Origin: Calidifonticultor sp964387355
GTDB taxonomy: Bacteria; Actinomycetota; Humimicrobiia; Humimicrobiales; Humimicrobiaceae
Direction: 5' to 3'
DNA: 16,822 nt
NCBI GenBank assembly: GCA_964387355.1
Contig: CAYLWJ010000091.1
Span: 1 to 16,822, forward strand
Below are positions 1 to 8,133 of this stretch, piece by piece. The position numbers and the translations under genes are program-made. Position 1 is the first letter of the stretch, and every line of letters begins with the position of its first letter. Under the pieces are notes generated by a model. The model saw only the letters and a program-made list of their open reading frames with translations. It was not told where the DNA came from and made no database searches.

Positions 1-64
1 AAAGAGAATAAATCCAATTGACAAGGTCGCCTTTATTTTTTAAATGACAAATCTTAATTTTATA

Positions 65-93
65 TTGACAAAATAAATTAGATTATATAAAAT
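65..93 (+). promoter_or_regulatory. Sigma-70-type promoter for the LacI-family regulator gene
   Basis: A perfect -35 box TTGACA (65-70) is followed, after 17 bp, by TAAAAT (88-93), which matches the TATAAT -10 consensus at five of six positions. Transcription would start near base 100, leaving a leader of about 60 nt before the ATG at 160 and placing the tandem operator-like repeat (109-132) just downstream of the start site. A second TTGACA at 18-23 has a poorer -10 candidate (TAAATG, 41-46). Inferred from sequence only. Confidence 0.6.
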
Positions 94-108
94 GTGAAAT
101 CGATATTA

Positions 109-132
109 ATAACGTTTTCAATAACGTTTTCA
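109..132 (+). promoter_or_regulatory. Tandem LacI-type operator-like repeat
   Basis: The 12-bp unit ATAACGTTTTCA occurs twice head to tail (109-120 and 121-132). Each copy has the central CG and the AACGTTTTCA half-site typical of LacI/CcpA-family operators, whose ideal form is TGAAAACGTTTTCA. The left half-sites are imperfect. The repeat lies between the predicted transcription start and the regulator's ATG, so the regulator probably represses its own gene and perhaps the genes downstream by blocking elongation. The 12-bp spacing is close to one helical turn. The factor that binds is inferred. Confidence 0.55.
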
Positions 133-159
133 GAAAAAATTTAATTTTTTAGCTAATTT

Positions 160-1176
160 ATGAAAAATAGAAATATAACTTTAAAAGATGTAGCGAAAGC
201 TTCTGGAGTTTCAGTTCCTACTGTTTCAAGAGTAATAAATAATGAAAAGTATGTTTCAGATGATGTTAAGGCTAAGGTAAATACTGCAATAAAAGAGTTA
301 AACTATGAACCACAATGGAGTGCCCGCAGCTTAAGACTTAAAAGGTCTCATACAATTGGTGTTATTATTCCAAATGTTGCAGACTATTTTTTTAGTAGCA
401 TTGTTTTAGCCGTTGAAAGCTATTTTAGGAAAAAGGGGAAAGACATTATTCTATTTAATACTAGTAATGATGAAAAAATTGAAGAAAGAGCAATAAAACT
501 TGCAATTTCTAAAAGAGTCGAGGGTATTATTCTTGCTACAATTTGTAGAAATAAAAAAATTATAGCTTCTTTGATTGATAATTTTGGGATACCTATTGTA
601 GTAACAGATAATAAATTAGATATTGAAAAAATAGATCATGTTTTGAGTGATGATATTGGTGGTTCTTATAAATTAATTGAACATTTAATAAAAGTACACA
701 ACTATAAGAATATTGCTTGTATTAGCGGTCCACTAGATGAATCAAGTGGTTTTGAAAAGTTAATAGGCTATAAGCAAGCTCTTCAAAATTATGGGTTAAG
801 AGTAAATAATGATTATATTAAAATAGCCGACTGGAAAAAAAGCAAAGCCTATATTGCAACAGAAGAGCTTTTAAAAATGTCAAAAAAACCAGATGCAATA
901 TATTGTATGAACGCTAATATGCTAATTGGCTGTTTGAGATATTTAATAGAGAATAAAGTAAAAGTACCAGAAGACATAGCTATTGTAACTTTTGATGATT
1001 ATGATTTTGTTTCAGTAGTCTATCCCCCTGTTACGTCTTTGAAAAGAATTGATTTAGAGATGGGTAGAGTTGCGGCTGAAATTTTGAACGAAAGAATAGA
1101 AGGGAAAGAAGGAGATTTTAAAGAAATTAGAATTAAATCTGATTTGGTTATTAGGAATTCTTGTGGTTGCAAATAA
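160..1176 (+). CDS. LacI-family transcriptional regulator
   Basis: This 338-residue cytoplasmic repressor has the usual length and layout of the LacI/GalR family. The N-terminal helix-turn-helix (about residues 5-30, ITLKDVAKASGVSVPTVSRV) is followed by the hinge helix (about 50-62) and a periplasmic-binding-protein-like effector domain starting at HTIGVIIPNV (about 64). The protein ends in the family's characteristic RxSCG-type tail (IRNSCGCK). It would bind a sugar or sugar phosphate and release the operator. The gene opens the sugar-transport locus on the same strand, 87 bp before the binding-protein gene, so it is most likely the local regulator and may be cotranscribed with it. The ATG at 160 is the only sensible start, as the HTH begins immediately, but no clear Shine-Dalgarno precedes it, suggesting low expression. 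The ligand is unknown. Confidence 0.93.
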   Translation: MKNRNITLKDVAKASGVSVPTVSRVINNEKYVSDDVKAKVNTAIKELNYEPQWSARSLRLKRSHTIGVIIPNVADYFFSSIVLAVESYFRKKGKDIILFNTSNDEKIEERAIKLAISKRVEGIILATICRNKKIIASLIDNFGIPIVVTDNKLDIEKIDHVLSDDIGGSYKLIEHLIKVHNYKNIACISGPLDESSGFEKLIGYKQALQNYGLRVNNDYIKIADWKKSKAYIATEELLKMSKKPDAIYCMNANMLIGCLRYLIENKVKVPEDIAIVTFDDYDFVSVVYPPVTSLKRIDLEMGRVAAEILNERIEGKEGDFKEIRIKSDLVIRNSCGCK

Positions 1177-1263
1177 AAAAATATAGAAAGGAGGTTATTA
1201 GAAAAAAGTTTTAAATTTAATAAGATGAAAAATATTAATTTTCTTAACAAAGGAGGTAAAAAA

Positions 1264-2334
1264 ATGAGGTCAAAGATTTTGTGGTCAGTAGGTGTAGTTG
1301 TTTGTGTATCTTTGCTTTTATTAGTTCCAATTACAGGTTGCAAGCAAGAAGGTGCTGAGACAAAATCAGTATCTGAAACTACAATAGCTGAAACAACATC
1401 CGCAGAAACAACATCCGCAGAAACGGAGGCTGCTTCAAAAGAGTCTGTAGCTACCGAGAAAAAATTTAGAGTTGGTTATTCTTGTTTTGGGTGGGAAATA
1501 CCATGGATGGTATTTTATCAGCAATATTTTAATGACATAATTGCAAAAGATTATCCGAATTATGAGATAACTTATCATGATGCCAAATATGATTTTCAAG
1601 CAATGGCAGATGGTTTGGAAACATTTGTTAATGAGGGTTATGATCTTATAATGCATTTTGCATTAGATAATTTGCCAATGATTGAAACATATAAAAAAAT
1701 ACAGGCTGCCGGTATTCCACTTCTCCTTACTATGGATGAGCCAGCTTATGAAGCTTATGATTATATGACATGTTTTTCAGGACTTAGCCCAGCTGATGCT
1801 GGTAGGCAATGTGCTGATATGTTAAATGAAGCACTTGGTGGAAAAGGTACTTATGCTTGCATTACTCCACCAAAAGGATCGAGTTCTTATAATGCTTATA
1901 TGACTAGATTTTATAATAGGCTTGAGGATATAGGAAGCAACCTGACATTAGTTGCTGAAGAAGATGGAAACTGGGATCCAAAGACAGCACAGGAAAAAGC
2001 AGCTTCTATATTAGCTAAATACCCCGACATTGATGGATTTTATGTAACAGATGATTGGATGGGTGGCGGAATTGTAAATGCCGCCAAGGAAAAAGGATAT
2101 AATCCTGGAGATTTTGTTATTGCAGGTTGTGGTGGAAGTAAAATTGGTATAAAAGATCTTGCTGATGGGTGGTATATAGGACTAGTTGATCAAGGACCAT
2201 TACTTTGTGCAATCCAGGATGCTTATATAATGAAAATGATTTGTGAGAAATTAGGTCCTGTTCCTCATTTTGCAATGGTAAGACAAGAAGTAATTACAAA
2301 AGAAAATATTGATAGATTTCCAGGTACCTGGTAA
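1264..2334 (+). CDS. Sugar ABC transporter substrate-binding lipoprotein (RbsB/Peripla_BP_4 type)
   Basis: Extracytoplasmic solute-binding protein that captures the sugar and delivers it to the permeases encoded downstream. The ATG at 1264 is chosen over the in-frame ATG at 1225 because AAAGGAGGT (1249-1257) sits at ideal distance and the signal peptide then begins correctly (MRSKILW), giving 356 residues. The hydrophobic stretch 5-24 ends in a lipobox, ITGC, with the lipidated Cys at residue 26. A flexible Thr/Glu/Ser/Ala linker follows, built in part from three 15-bp repeats. The type I binding fold starts at FRVGYSCFGWEIPWM. The sequence resembles the ribose/galactose/inositol-binding group, but residues that would fix the ligand cannot be assigned. 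Being the first structural gene with the strongest RBS and a 3' hairpin fits the high expression usual for such proteins. Confidence 0.9.
   Translation: MRSKILWSVGVVVCVSLLLLVPITGCKQEGAETKSVSETTIAETTSAETTSAETEAASKESVATEKKFRVGYSCFGWEIPWMVFYQQYFNDIIAKDYPNYEITYHDAKYDFQAMADGLETFVNEGYDLIMHFALDNLPMIETYKKIQAAGIPLLLTMDEPAYEAYDYMTCFSGLSPADAGRQCADMLNEALGGKGTYACITPPKGSSSYNAYMTRFYNRLEDIGSNLTLVAEEDGNWDPKTAQEKAASILAKYPDIDGFYVTDDWMGGGIVNAAKEKGYNPGDFVIAGCGGSKIGIKDLADGWYIGLVDQGPLLCAIQDAYIMKMICEKLGPVPHFAMVRQEVITKENIDRFPGTW
1375..1419 (+). repeat. 15-bp tandem repeat encoding the lipoprotein linker
   Basis: Three 15-bp units lie at 1375-1389, 1390-1404 and 1405-1419. The last two are identical (GAAACAACATCCGCA) and the first is diverged (GAAACTACAATAGCT). 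In frame they encode ETT(I/S)A repeats in the spacer between the lipidated cysteine and the binding domain of the sugar-binding protein. Copy number could vary by slippage without breaking the frame. Confidence 0.8.
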
Positions 2335-2365
2335 AAATGATTTAAAATCATTAATTTTTTACAAG

Positions 2366-2402
2366 TTTGTTAGTTCAGCCTAAAAAAAGCTGAACTAACA
2401 AA
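2366..2402 (+). promoter_or_regulatory. Strong hairpin after the binding-protein gene (mRNA stabiliser or attenuator)
   Basis: A perfect 14-bp inverted repeat (TTTGTTAGTTCAGC, 2366-2379; complement 2389-2402) encloses a 9-nt A-rich loop. It lies 31 bp after the binding-protein stop and 30 bp before the dehydrogenase ATG. There is no T-run after it on either strand, so it is not a classical intrinsic terminator. Hairpins at this place in ABC operons commonly protect the upstream message and let less transcript continue, which would make binding protein exceed the ATPase and permeases. The structure is directly visible; the role is inferred. Confidence 0.7.
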
Positions 2403-2431
2403 GACGATTGAAATTCTTTAGGAGGTTGACT

Positions 2432-3460
2432 ATGAAAAAATTTGGAGTTGGCATTATGGGTGTAGGTTGGGTTGCAGGGGCACATGCAAGTGCTATGCTG
2501 AAAAACCCACACTTAAAAATAACAGCACTTGTTTCAAGAAGAAAAGAATCTTGTGAAGCTTTAAAGAAAGAACTGGGTCTTGACTGCAAAATCCTTGATA
2601 GTTTTGATGACTTAATAAAAGACAAAGATGTAGAGATTATAGATATTTGTACACCGAATTCAATGCATTGTGAGGAGGTTTTAAAAGCTGCGTCTGCTGG
2701 AAAACATATTATCATTGAAAAACCTATATGTATGAACTTAGATGAACTGCAATTAGAGCTCGATGCAATAAGAAAAGCCAAAGTTAAAACACAGACTGGA
2801 TTTGCCAGCCGATGGAATCCACATGTAGTTTCTATAAAAAACATGATTGATAAAGGTGGTTTGGGAGATATTTTTTATACAGAAGTAGATTATTTTCATG
2901 AAATTGGCCCATGGTGGAGTGGTTATAATTGGGGGGCAAATACAATAAAAGGTGGTCCTTCAGCAACATTGGTAGCAGGTTGTCATGCTGTTGATCTAAC
3001 TAGGTATTTTGCGGGTTCTGAAGCAGCTGAAGTATTTGCTTACGGTACTTTTGGTCACAGGAAAGATTATGAATATCCACCAACATACACAGCAGTTATA
3101 AAATTTGAAAATGGTAAAATTGGTAAAACTGGAAATAGTTTTGAGAATGAATGCCCTTATGTTATGAATATTCTACTTCATGGTAGTAAAGGTTCAGTTA
3201 TAAACGAGAAATTTTTTACAAAGGAATGGTTTCCAGGGCAAGAAGAGTGGCAAATATTTAAAATGACTATGTTAGATAGTGGTGATGTTAAGCACCATCC
3301 TTTTCAAGGTATGATAGATGATCTTGTAGATGCGTTGCTAAATGACACTGAAACTGTTAACAATATTGAATCTTCAGCAAAATCACACGAGCTTTGTTTA
3401 GCAATAGATAAATCTATAGCAACTGGAGAAAAAGTAAAACTCCCAATCCTTAAATGGTGA
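2432..3460 (+). CDS. Gfo/Idh/MocA-family NAD(P)-dependent oxidoreductase
   Basis: A 342-residue cytoplasmic sugar or cyclitol dehydrogenase of normal family length. The ATG at 2432 is preferred over an upstream TTG because AGGAGG (2420-2425) precedes it and the Rossmann fold then starts at the N-terminus. Visible landmarks are the dinucleotide-binding loop GIMGVG (residues 7-12), the conserved EKP motif (96-98) whose Lys is catalytic in the family, and GCHAVDLTRY with His185 and Asp188 in the usual catalytic positions. Members oxidise or reduce hydroxyls on sugars, inositols and sugar derivatives. Lying between the binding protein and the ATPase in one direction, it probably acts on the imported sugar. 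The exact substrate and cofactor preference cannot be read from sequence. Confidence 0.88.
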   Translation: MKKFGVGIMGVGWVAGAHASAMLKNPHLKITALVSRRKESCEALKKELGLDCKILDSFDDLIKDKDVEIIDICTPNSMHCEEVLKAASAGKHIIIEKPICMNLDELQLELDAIRKAKVKTQTGFASRWNPHVVSIKNMIDKGGLGDIFYTEVDYFHEIGPWWSGYNWGANTIKGGPSATLVAGCHAVDLTRYFAGSEAAEVFAYGTFGHRKDYEYPPTYTAVIKFENGKIGKTGNSFENECPYVMNILLHGSKGSVINEKFFTKEWFPGQEEWQIFKMTMLDSGDVKHHPFQGMIDDLVDALLNDTETVNNIESSAKSHELCLAIDKSIATGEKVKLPILKW

Positions 3461-3640
3461 TATTTTTATGTAATTTTTAATATTATATTCAAAAATTAAA
3501 AAATTTAAAAAGTAACAAATAAAATTAATAATTTTTAAAATTAAATAAGCTGACTTATTTTGCAATATTAGTATTTTATTTATTAATGCAAAAACTTTAA
3601 GTTTAAAAATTTTATTTGTTTGAAAGGTAATTTTTTATTT

Positions 3641-5146
3641 ATGGAAAAGACCTTTTTAGAAATAAAAAACTTGTATAAAAGATTTAAGGGAGTTCAGGCA
3701 CTAGAGGATGTAAGTATAAGTATCAGAAAAGGTGAACTGCATTCAATAATTGGTGAAAATGGTGCTGGTAAAAGCACATTAATAAAAATAATTGCAGGTG
3801 CTGTAAAATCTGATAATGGCGAGATAATTTTAGATGGTGAAGATATTACTAATTGGCCTTCTATAAGACTTTTTAAAAAAGGAGTTTCAGCTTCGTTTCA
3901 GGAAAATTCTTTGTTTGATAATTTAACTATTGCCCAAAACATATTCATTAGTGAACTATATAAGTATAATAGTTTTAACTTAAAATGGAAAAAATTTATT
4001 GATAATTCAAAAAAATTATTAAGATATTTTAACTTAGAAGATTTAAATCCTCTAACGTTAGTTTCAGAATTGCCTCCTGAAACAAGGCAGGTTATAGAAA
4101 TACTAAAATCAATAAACAGGGAAGTTAAAGTTTTATGCCTAGATGAGCCTACTGCTGCTTTAACCGAAAATGAAATTGAGCTATTTTTTAAGTTATTAAA
4201 TGATCTTAAAGAAAAGGGAGTAACTATATTATATATTTCTCATAATCTTACAGAAGTTTTAAAGCTAAGTGATAGAATTACTGTTTTAAGAGATGGGAAA
4301 AAAGTTAAAACATTAAATAGAAGCGAGGCAGATAAAACTGTACTCCATCATTTAATGATTGGTAGAGATATTGTTCAAAGAAAAAGAAGAAAAAAATTGT
4401 ATCAAAACACTAAACCAATATTAAAAGTTAAAAATATTTCTGATGGTTTAAAGCTAAAAGATATTTCATTTGAAGTTTATCCTGGAGAAATACTGGGTTT
4501 AGCTGGATTAGTTGGTTCAGGTAGAACAGAGTTAGCTTGGCTGCTTTTTGGCTTAAGTACTTGTAAATCTGGCGAAATTTATTATAAAGATGAAAAAATT
4601 GATAAGTTGACCCCTATAAAAGCAATAAAGAAAGGAATCATGTATCTTCCGGAAGATAGAAAATTAATGGGGTTATTTTTAGGCCAAGATTTAATAATTA
4701 ATACAACAGTTTCAAAACTTGATAAAGTATCGAGAAATATTTTAGTTGATTTTAATAAAGAAAAAAGATTAGTTTTAGAAATTTTGAAAAATTTAAACGT
4801 GAAATATACATCACTTAATCAATTAGTATTAAAGTTAAGTGGCGGAAATCAACAGAAAGTGCTTTTTGGTAAATGCTTATTTACTAACCCTGACTTATTA
4901 ATACTAGATGAACCTACTAAGGGGATTGATGTAGGTTCCAAAGAAGAAATTTATGAATTAATAGAAAAACTTGTGAACAATGGTTTAACAATTATTTTAA
5001 TTTCTTCAGAAATCGAAGAAATATGCAGGTTATCTGATAGAGTTTTAGTTATGGTTAATGGTCAAATAAAAAATGTTTATAAAGGTGAAGATATAAATGA
5101 AAAAGACATCACAAGCTGCTACTTACAGACTGAAAAAAGAGAATGA
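3641..5146 (+). CDS. Sugar ABC transporter ATP-binding protein, duplicated (RbsA/MglA type)
   Basis: Cytoplasmic ATPase with two fused nucleotide-binding domains; 501 residues from the ATG at 3641, the length typical of RbsA/MglA. An in-frame TTG at 3620 would add seven residues that do not fit the family. Domain 1 has Walker A GENGAGKST (38-46), a degenerate signature (LPPETRQ, about 144), Walker B CLDEP (167-170 region) and the switch His201. Domain 2 has the altered Walker A GLVGSGRTEL (about 289-298), a canonical LSGGNQQK signature (399-406) and Walker B ILDEP (421-425 region). This asymmetry is normal for the family. It follows a 180-bp AT-rich gap after the dehydrogenase gene and overlaps the first permease gene by 50 bp, so the two are translationally linked. 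Confidence 0.94.
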   Translation: MEKTFLEIKNLYKRFKGVQALEDVSISIRKGELHSIIGENGAGKSTLIKIIAGAVKSDNGEIILDGEDITNWPSIRLFKKGVSASFQENSLFDNLTIAQNIFISELYKYNSFNLKWKKFIDNSKKLLRYFNLEDLNPLTLVSELPPETRQVIEILKSINREVKVLCLDEPTAALTENEIELFFKLLNDLKEKGVTILYISHNLTEVLKLSDRITVLRDGKKVKTLNRSEADKTVLHHLMIGRDIVQRKRRKKLYQNTKPILKVKNISDGLKLKDISFEVYPGEILGLAGLVGSGRTELAWLLFGLSTCKSGEIYYKDEKIDKLTPIKAIKKGIMYLPEDRKLMGLFLGQDLIINTTVSKLDKVSRNILVDFNKEKRLVLEILKNLNVKYTSLNQLVLKLSGGNQQKVLFGKCLFTNPDLLILDEPTKGIDVGSKEEIYELIEKLVNNGLTIILISSEIEEICRLSDRVLVMVNGQIKNVYKGEDINEKDITSCYLQTEKRE

Positions 5147-6089
5147 TATTTTAAGTAATCTAATAAGAACATACGCTGTATGGTTTGTCTTGCTTTTATT
5201 GGTTTTAGTAATGTCTTTTGTGTCTCCAGCTTTTTTTACATTAAGAAATTTTATAACAGTTTTTAAAAATATAGGACCTTTATTACTAGTTTCAATAGGT
5301 CTAACATTCGTATTTTTAGGCGGAGGTTTTGATTTAAGCCAAGGAGCTGTTCTTTTACTAACCTCAACCATTATTGTGAATTTAAATCCTGCAAATTATT
5401 ATAATTTTGTTGGAAGTATTTTTCTTTGCTTGGCAGTTGCTTGTTTGATAGGTTTGATAAATGGTTTTTTTATAGGAATTCAAAGAATGAATCCATTTAT
5501 CACAACTCTTGGTATGAGATATATTTTAGGTGCTTTAATTTATATTGCTACCTCAGGAGCTGTTGTAAGTGCGGCAATACAAAGTCATATATTAGAAGCT
5601 TTAGGATTAAAAACAATTTTTAAGATACCAATTCAAACTTTAATAGTATTTGTAATTTTATTGATTTGTTGGTTTATTGTTAGATTTACTGTTTACTCGA
5701 GAAAAATAAAAATTGTTGGTAGCTCAATTGTTGTTAGTAAATTTAGTGGGCTGCAATTTGGAAAAATTCAAATGTCAACTTATATTGTCAATGCACTGCT
5801 CGCAGGTATTGCGGGTATTTTAGTTGGTAGCCATATGACATATGTTATACCTACGCTAAACTGGAATTATGATTTTGACGCTATAACGGCTTGCGCGGTT
5901 GGTGGTATTAGTCTGTCTGGCGGTAGTGGTAACATAATGAATACTCTTTCTGGGGTTTTATTAATTGGTTTTATAAATAATTCTATGGTTTTACTTGGTC
6001 TTCAGCAGGCATGGCAATTAGTATTTAAGGGAATAATTTTATTAATCGCAATTATATTTGATATGCAAATTAAGAGGACTTATGAATAA
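5097..6089 (+). CDS. Sugar ABC transporter permease 1 (RbsC-like)
   Basis: Integral membrane permease of the ribose/xylose/galactose branch, 330 residues and mostly hydrophobic, with the first membrane segment at about 25-43. Family landmarks are GGGFDLSQGAV (about 75-85), which matches the GGIDLSVGS motif of RbsC proteins, and AVGGISLSGGSGN (267-279), the cytoplasmic region that contacts the ATPase. The ATG at 5097 lies inside the ATPase gene and has AAGGTGA (5082-5088) at 8-nt spacing, supporting a 50-bp overlap. The next downstream ATG would remove the first helix. The Gln in place of the usual Val in the DLSVG motif is a small oddity. It pairs with the second permease. Confidence 0.92.
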   Translation: MKKTSQAATYRLKKENDILSNLIRTYAVWFVLLLLVLVMSFVSPAFFTLRNFITVFKNIGPLLLVSIGLTFVFLGGGFDLSQGAVLLLTSTIIVNLNPANYYNFVGSIFLCLAVACLIGLINGFFIGIQRMNPFITTLGMRYILGALIYIATSGAVVSAAIQSHILEALGLKTIFKIPIQTLIVFVILLICWFIVRFTVYSRKIKIVGSSIVVSKFSGLQFGKIQMSTYIVNALLAGIAGILVGSHMTYVIPTLNWNYDFDAITACAVGGISLSGGSGNIMNTLSGVLLIGFINNSMVLLGLQQAWQLVFKGIILLIAIIFDMQIKRTYE

Positions 6090-7065
6090 TAAAAGATTGA
6101 GAAACAATAATTTAAAATTTAAAGAGAAGAATCTAGTTTTGAATGTTTTTTATAATTTTAGAATTTTGATTTTGATTATTGTTGTAATTGCTTTATTCTC
6201 ATTTCTTTCAAAGGGATTTTTCACTCTAAAAACAATGAACTCTATTTTATCATTAATGTCTGCCTATGGAGCAATTGCAATAGGCCAAACATTGGTAATT
6301 TTAATAGGTGGGTTGGATGTGTCTGTTGGTAGCATAATGGCGGTTTCTGGATTGCTTTTTTTAAAATTAATACCTTATAGTATGCCTTTGGCAATATTTA
6401 TATGTATTTTTTCTGGTGTTTTTGTAGGGTTTCTTAATGGATTAATAATTACAAGGTTTAAAGTAAATTCATTAATATCAACTATGGGTATGAGTTTTTT
6501 ACTTAGCGGTATTGCTTACCTTATTTCTGATAGCACAATACATATTAAAAATAACCCAATTATAAAGTTTGGTAATGGGGTTATTTTTTTCATTCCCTAT
6601 ATTGCTATAATTTACGTTGTTTTAACTATTATAATACAATACATTTTAAAAAAGACTACACTAGGTTTAAAAATTTATTGCGTTGGTGCTAATAGGATTT
6701 CTTGTGACTTTTCTGGAATAAGCGTTAGGAATTTAGAATTGCTAATATTTGTACTCTCAGGCTTATTTGCTAGCCTTGGTAGTTTTTTGTATTCAATAAA
6801 GCTTGCAGCTATAGGGCCACTAACTGGTAGTGATGTTCCAATTTTTGTTATTACAGCTGTTTTACTGGGTGGTACCACTATTGGAGGTGGTTATGGAGAT
6901 GTTTTAAAGACATTTTCAGGAGTATTTTTAATTACACTGATTACAAAAGGGTTAACTTTACTAAATGTTGAAGCTTACTTTCAAAATATGATAATTGGTA
7001 TAATTTTAATATTATTATTATTTATTGGTAGAAAGCTTATTGTCAAAGGTAGACTTTTTGTATAG
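6082..7065 (+). CDS. Sugar ABC transporter permease 2 (RbsC-like)
   Basis: Second membrane permease, 327 residues, with the canonical GGLDVSVGS motif (76-84) and a C-terminal LLGGTTIGGGYGD segment matching the ATPase-contact loop. The ATG at 6082 overlaps the stop of permease 1 by 8 bp and has GAGGA just upstream, a common arrangement for coupled translation; the TTG at 6058 is less likely. The two permeases are clearly different sequences. Many RbsC-type transporters use a homodimer, so a pair suggests a heterodimeric pore, as in some autoinducer-2 and rhamnose-type importers. It is followed after 48 bp by the NagB-like gene. Confidence 0.92.
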   Translation: MNNKRLRNNNLKFKEKNLVLNVFYNFRILILIIVVIALFSFLSKGFFTLKTMNSILSLMSAYGAIAIGQTLVILIGGLDVSVGSIMAVSGLLFLKLIPYSMPLAIFICIFSGVFVGFLNGLIITRFKVNSLISTMGMSFLLSGIAYLISDSTIHIKNNPIIKFGNGVIFFIPYIAIIYVVLTIIIQYILKKTTLGLKIYCVGANRISCDFSGISVRNLELLIFVLSGLFASLGSFLYSIKLAAIGPLTGSDVPIFVITAVLLGGTTIGGGYGDVLKTFSGVFLITLITKGLTLLNVEAYFQNMIIGIILILLLFIGRKLIVKGRLFV

Positions 7066-7113
7066 ATTTATAACTTAAAATTTTATAAATTTATAATAAA
7101 TTGGAGGTATAAA

Positions 7114-8049
7114 TTGAGCGATTTTAAATTCAAGCCAGCAGACTTTGTCCCATTTAAAGACATAGAAGTTCTTGAAAGAGTAAGAAAAATTCATGGAAAA
7201 GAACTTGAGAAATATTCCAATGATAAAATGAAAATTAAGGTTATTAAAAACCCGCATCCAATTGTTATAGGTCATATGTTTACAAAAATAAAAATGTCTG
7301 ACCAGTTAAATAAGAAATTAGTTTTAATTCTAGGAAACCCTGAACCAGAAACATATATTCCAGTAGCAGAGCTTATTAATTACTTTAAAGTAAACTGTAG
7401 AAACGTATATATATTTGCAATGGATGAATGGGCTGATGAAAATGGAAATATAGCTCCAATAACATATAAAGCAGGATTTGCATATTCTATGCTTAATTAT
7501 TTTGTATATCAAATTGATGAAAAGCTTAGAATGCCATTAAGTCAAGTATTTTACCCAACCAATAAAAATATTAAGGATTATTCTAAAATAATAACAGATA
7601 TTGGTGAAGGTGGTGCAGATGTTTGCTATTCCAGCCCAGGGTGGGCAGGCCACATTGCATTTGTTGATCCTTCTCCAGAATTTTTAACAGATGATATAGA
7701 TGAATACCTAAAACAAGAAGCAAGAATTGTAACATTACATCCACTAACAATTTGTCAAAATTCATTACATGGTGTGTTTGGTCAGTCAGGTGATATAGCT
7801 AATGTACCGCCAAAAGCAGCTACAATTGGACCTGCTGATGTAGTTAGAGCAAGAGAAAGAATAGAGTTGCACGCGCTTACCACTATGGGTACTTTTGTTT
7901 CTTGGCAACGGATGACGTCAAGATTAATTCTTCTTGGACCTGTAACACCATATGTTCCAAGTTCAATATTTCAATTACTTGATACCCAGGTTTATGTAAG
8001 TGAAGAGATTGCAGCACCTTTTGAATGCTGGGAGACAGTTGGGTATTAA
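7114..8049 (+). CDS. NagB-like glucosamine-6-phosphate isomerase/deaminase homologue with altered active site
   Basis: A 311-residue cytoplasmic protein of the NagB/RpiA/SugarP-isomerase fold. The start is a TTG with GGAGGT (7103-7108) 5 nt upstream; no ATG occurs nearby. Fold landmarks are the phosphate-loop-like GNPEPETYIPV (about 74-84), AMDEWADENG (102-111, Asp104 aligning with the NagB base Asp72) and GWAGHIAFVDP (176-186). In E. coli NagB the last motif is NDGHIAFNEP with catalytic Asp141, His143 and Glu148. Here these become Ala178, His180 and Asp185, so the ring-opening triad is changed. The chain is also longer than NagB (about 266). It ends the sugar locus and probably isomerises or deaminates the imported sugar derivative, or has a modified reaction. 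The exact activity should not be copied from NagB. Confidence 0.8.
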   Translation: MSDFKFKPADFVPFKDIEVLERVRKIHGKELEKYSNDKMKIKVIKNPHPIVIGHMFTKIKMSDQLNKKLVLILGNPEPETYIPVAELINYFKVNCRNVYIFAMDEWADENGNIAPITYKAGFAYSMLNYFVYQIDEKLRMPLSQVFYPTNKNIKDYSKIITDIGEGGADVCYSSPGWAGHIAFVDPSPEFLTDDIDEYLKQEARIVTLHPLTICQNSLHGVFGQSGDIANVPPKAATIGPADVVRARERIELHALTTMGTFVSWQRMTSRLILLGPVTPYVPSSIFQLLDTQVYVSEEIAAPFECWETVGY

Positions 8050-8133
8050 TTTGTTAATAATAAATTGTTATAAATTTGTTGCTAATATTGTTTAATAATT
8101 ATTTTAATAATTTATAAATCAGATTATCAAATT

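Noticed and set aside
1186..1196. Strong Shine-Dalgarno (GAAAGGAGG) after the LacI-family gene
   Set aside because: No ATG, GTG or TTG lies at usable distance; the next ATG (1225) is about 28 nt away and the real binding-protein start at 1264 has its own site. Probably a leftover or duplicated site.
1020..1343. Minus-strand open frame across the end of the LacI-family gene
   Set aside because: Overlaps two well-supported plus-strand genes, has no Shine-Dalgarno and no recognisable domain.
3543..3560. AAATAAG/CTTATTT hairpin in the gap before the ATPase gene, considered as a terminator
   Set aside because: The stem is only 7 AT-rich pairs with no real T-run; too weak to call, and termination here would cut the transporter operon.
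4052..4061. CTAACGTTAG palindrome resembling a LacI-type core
   Set aside because: It lies in the middle of the ATPase coding sequence, lacks the TTTTCA flanks, and is likely chance.
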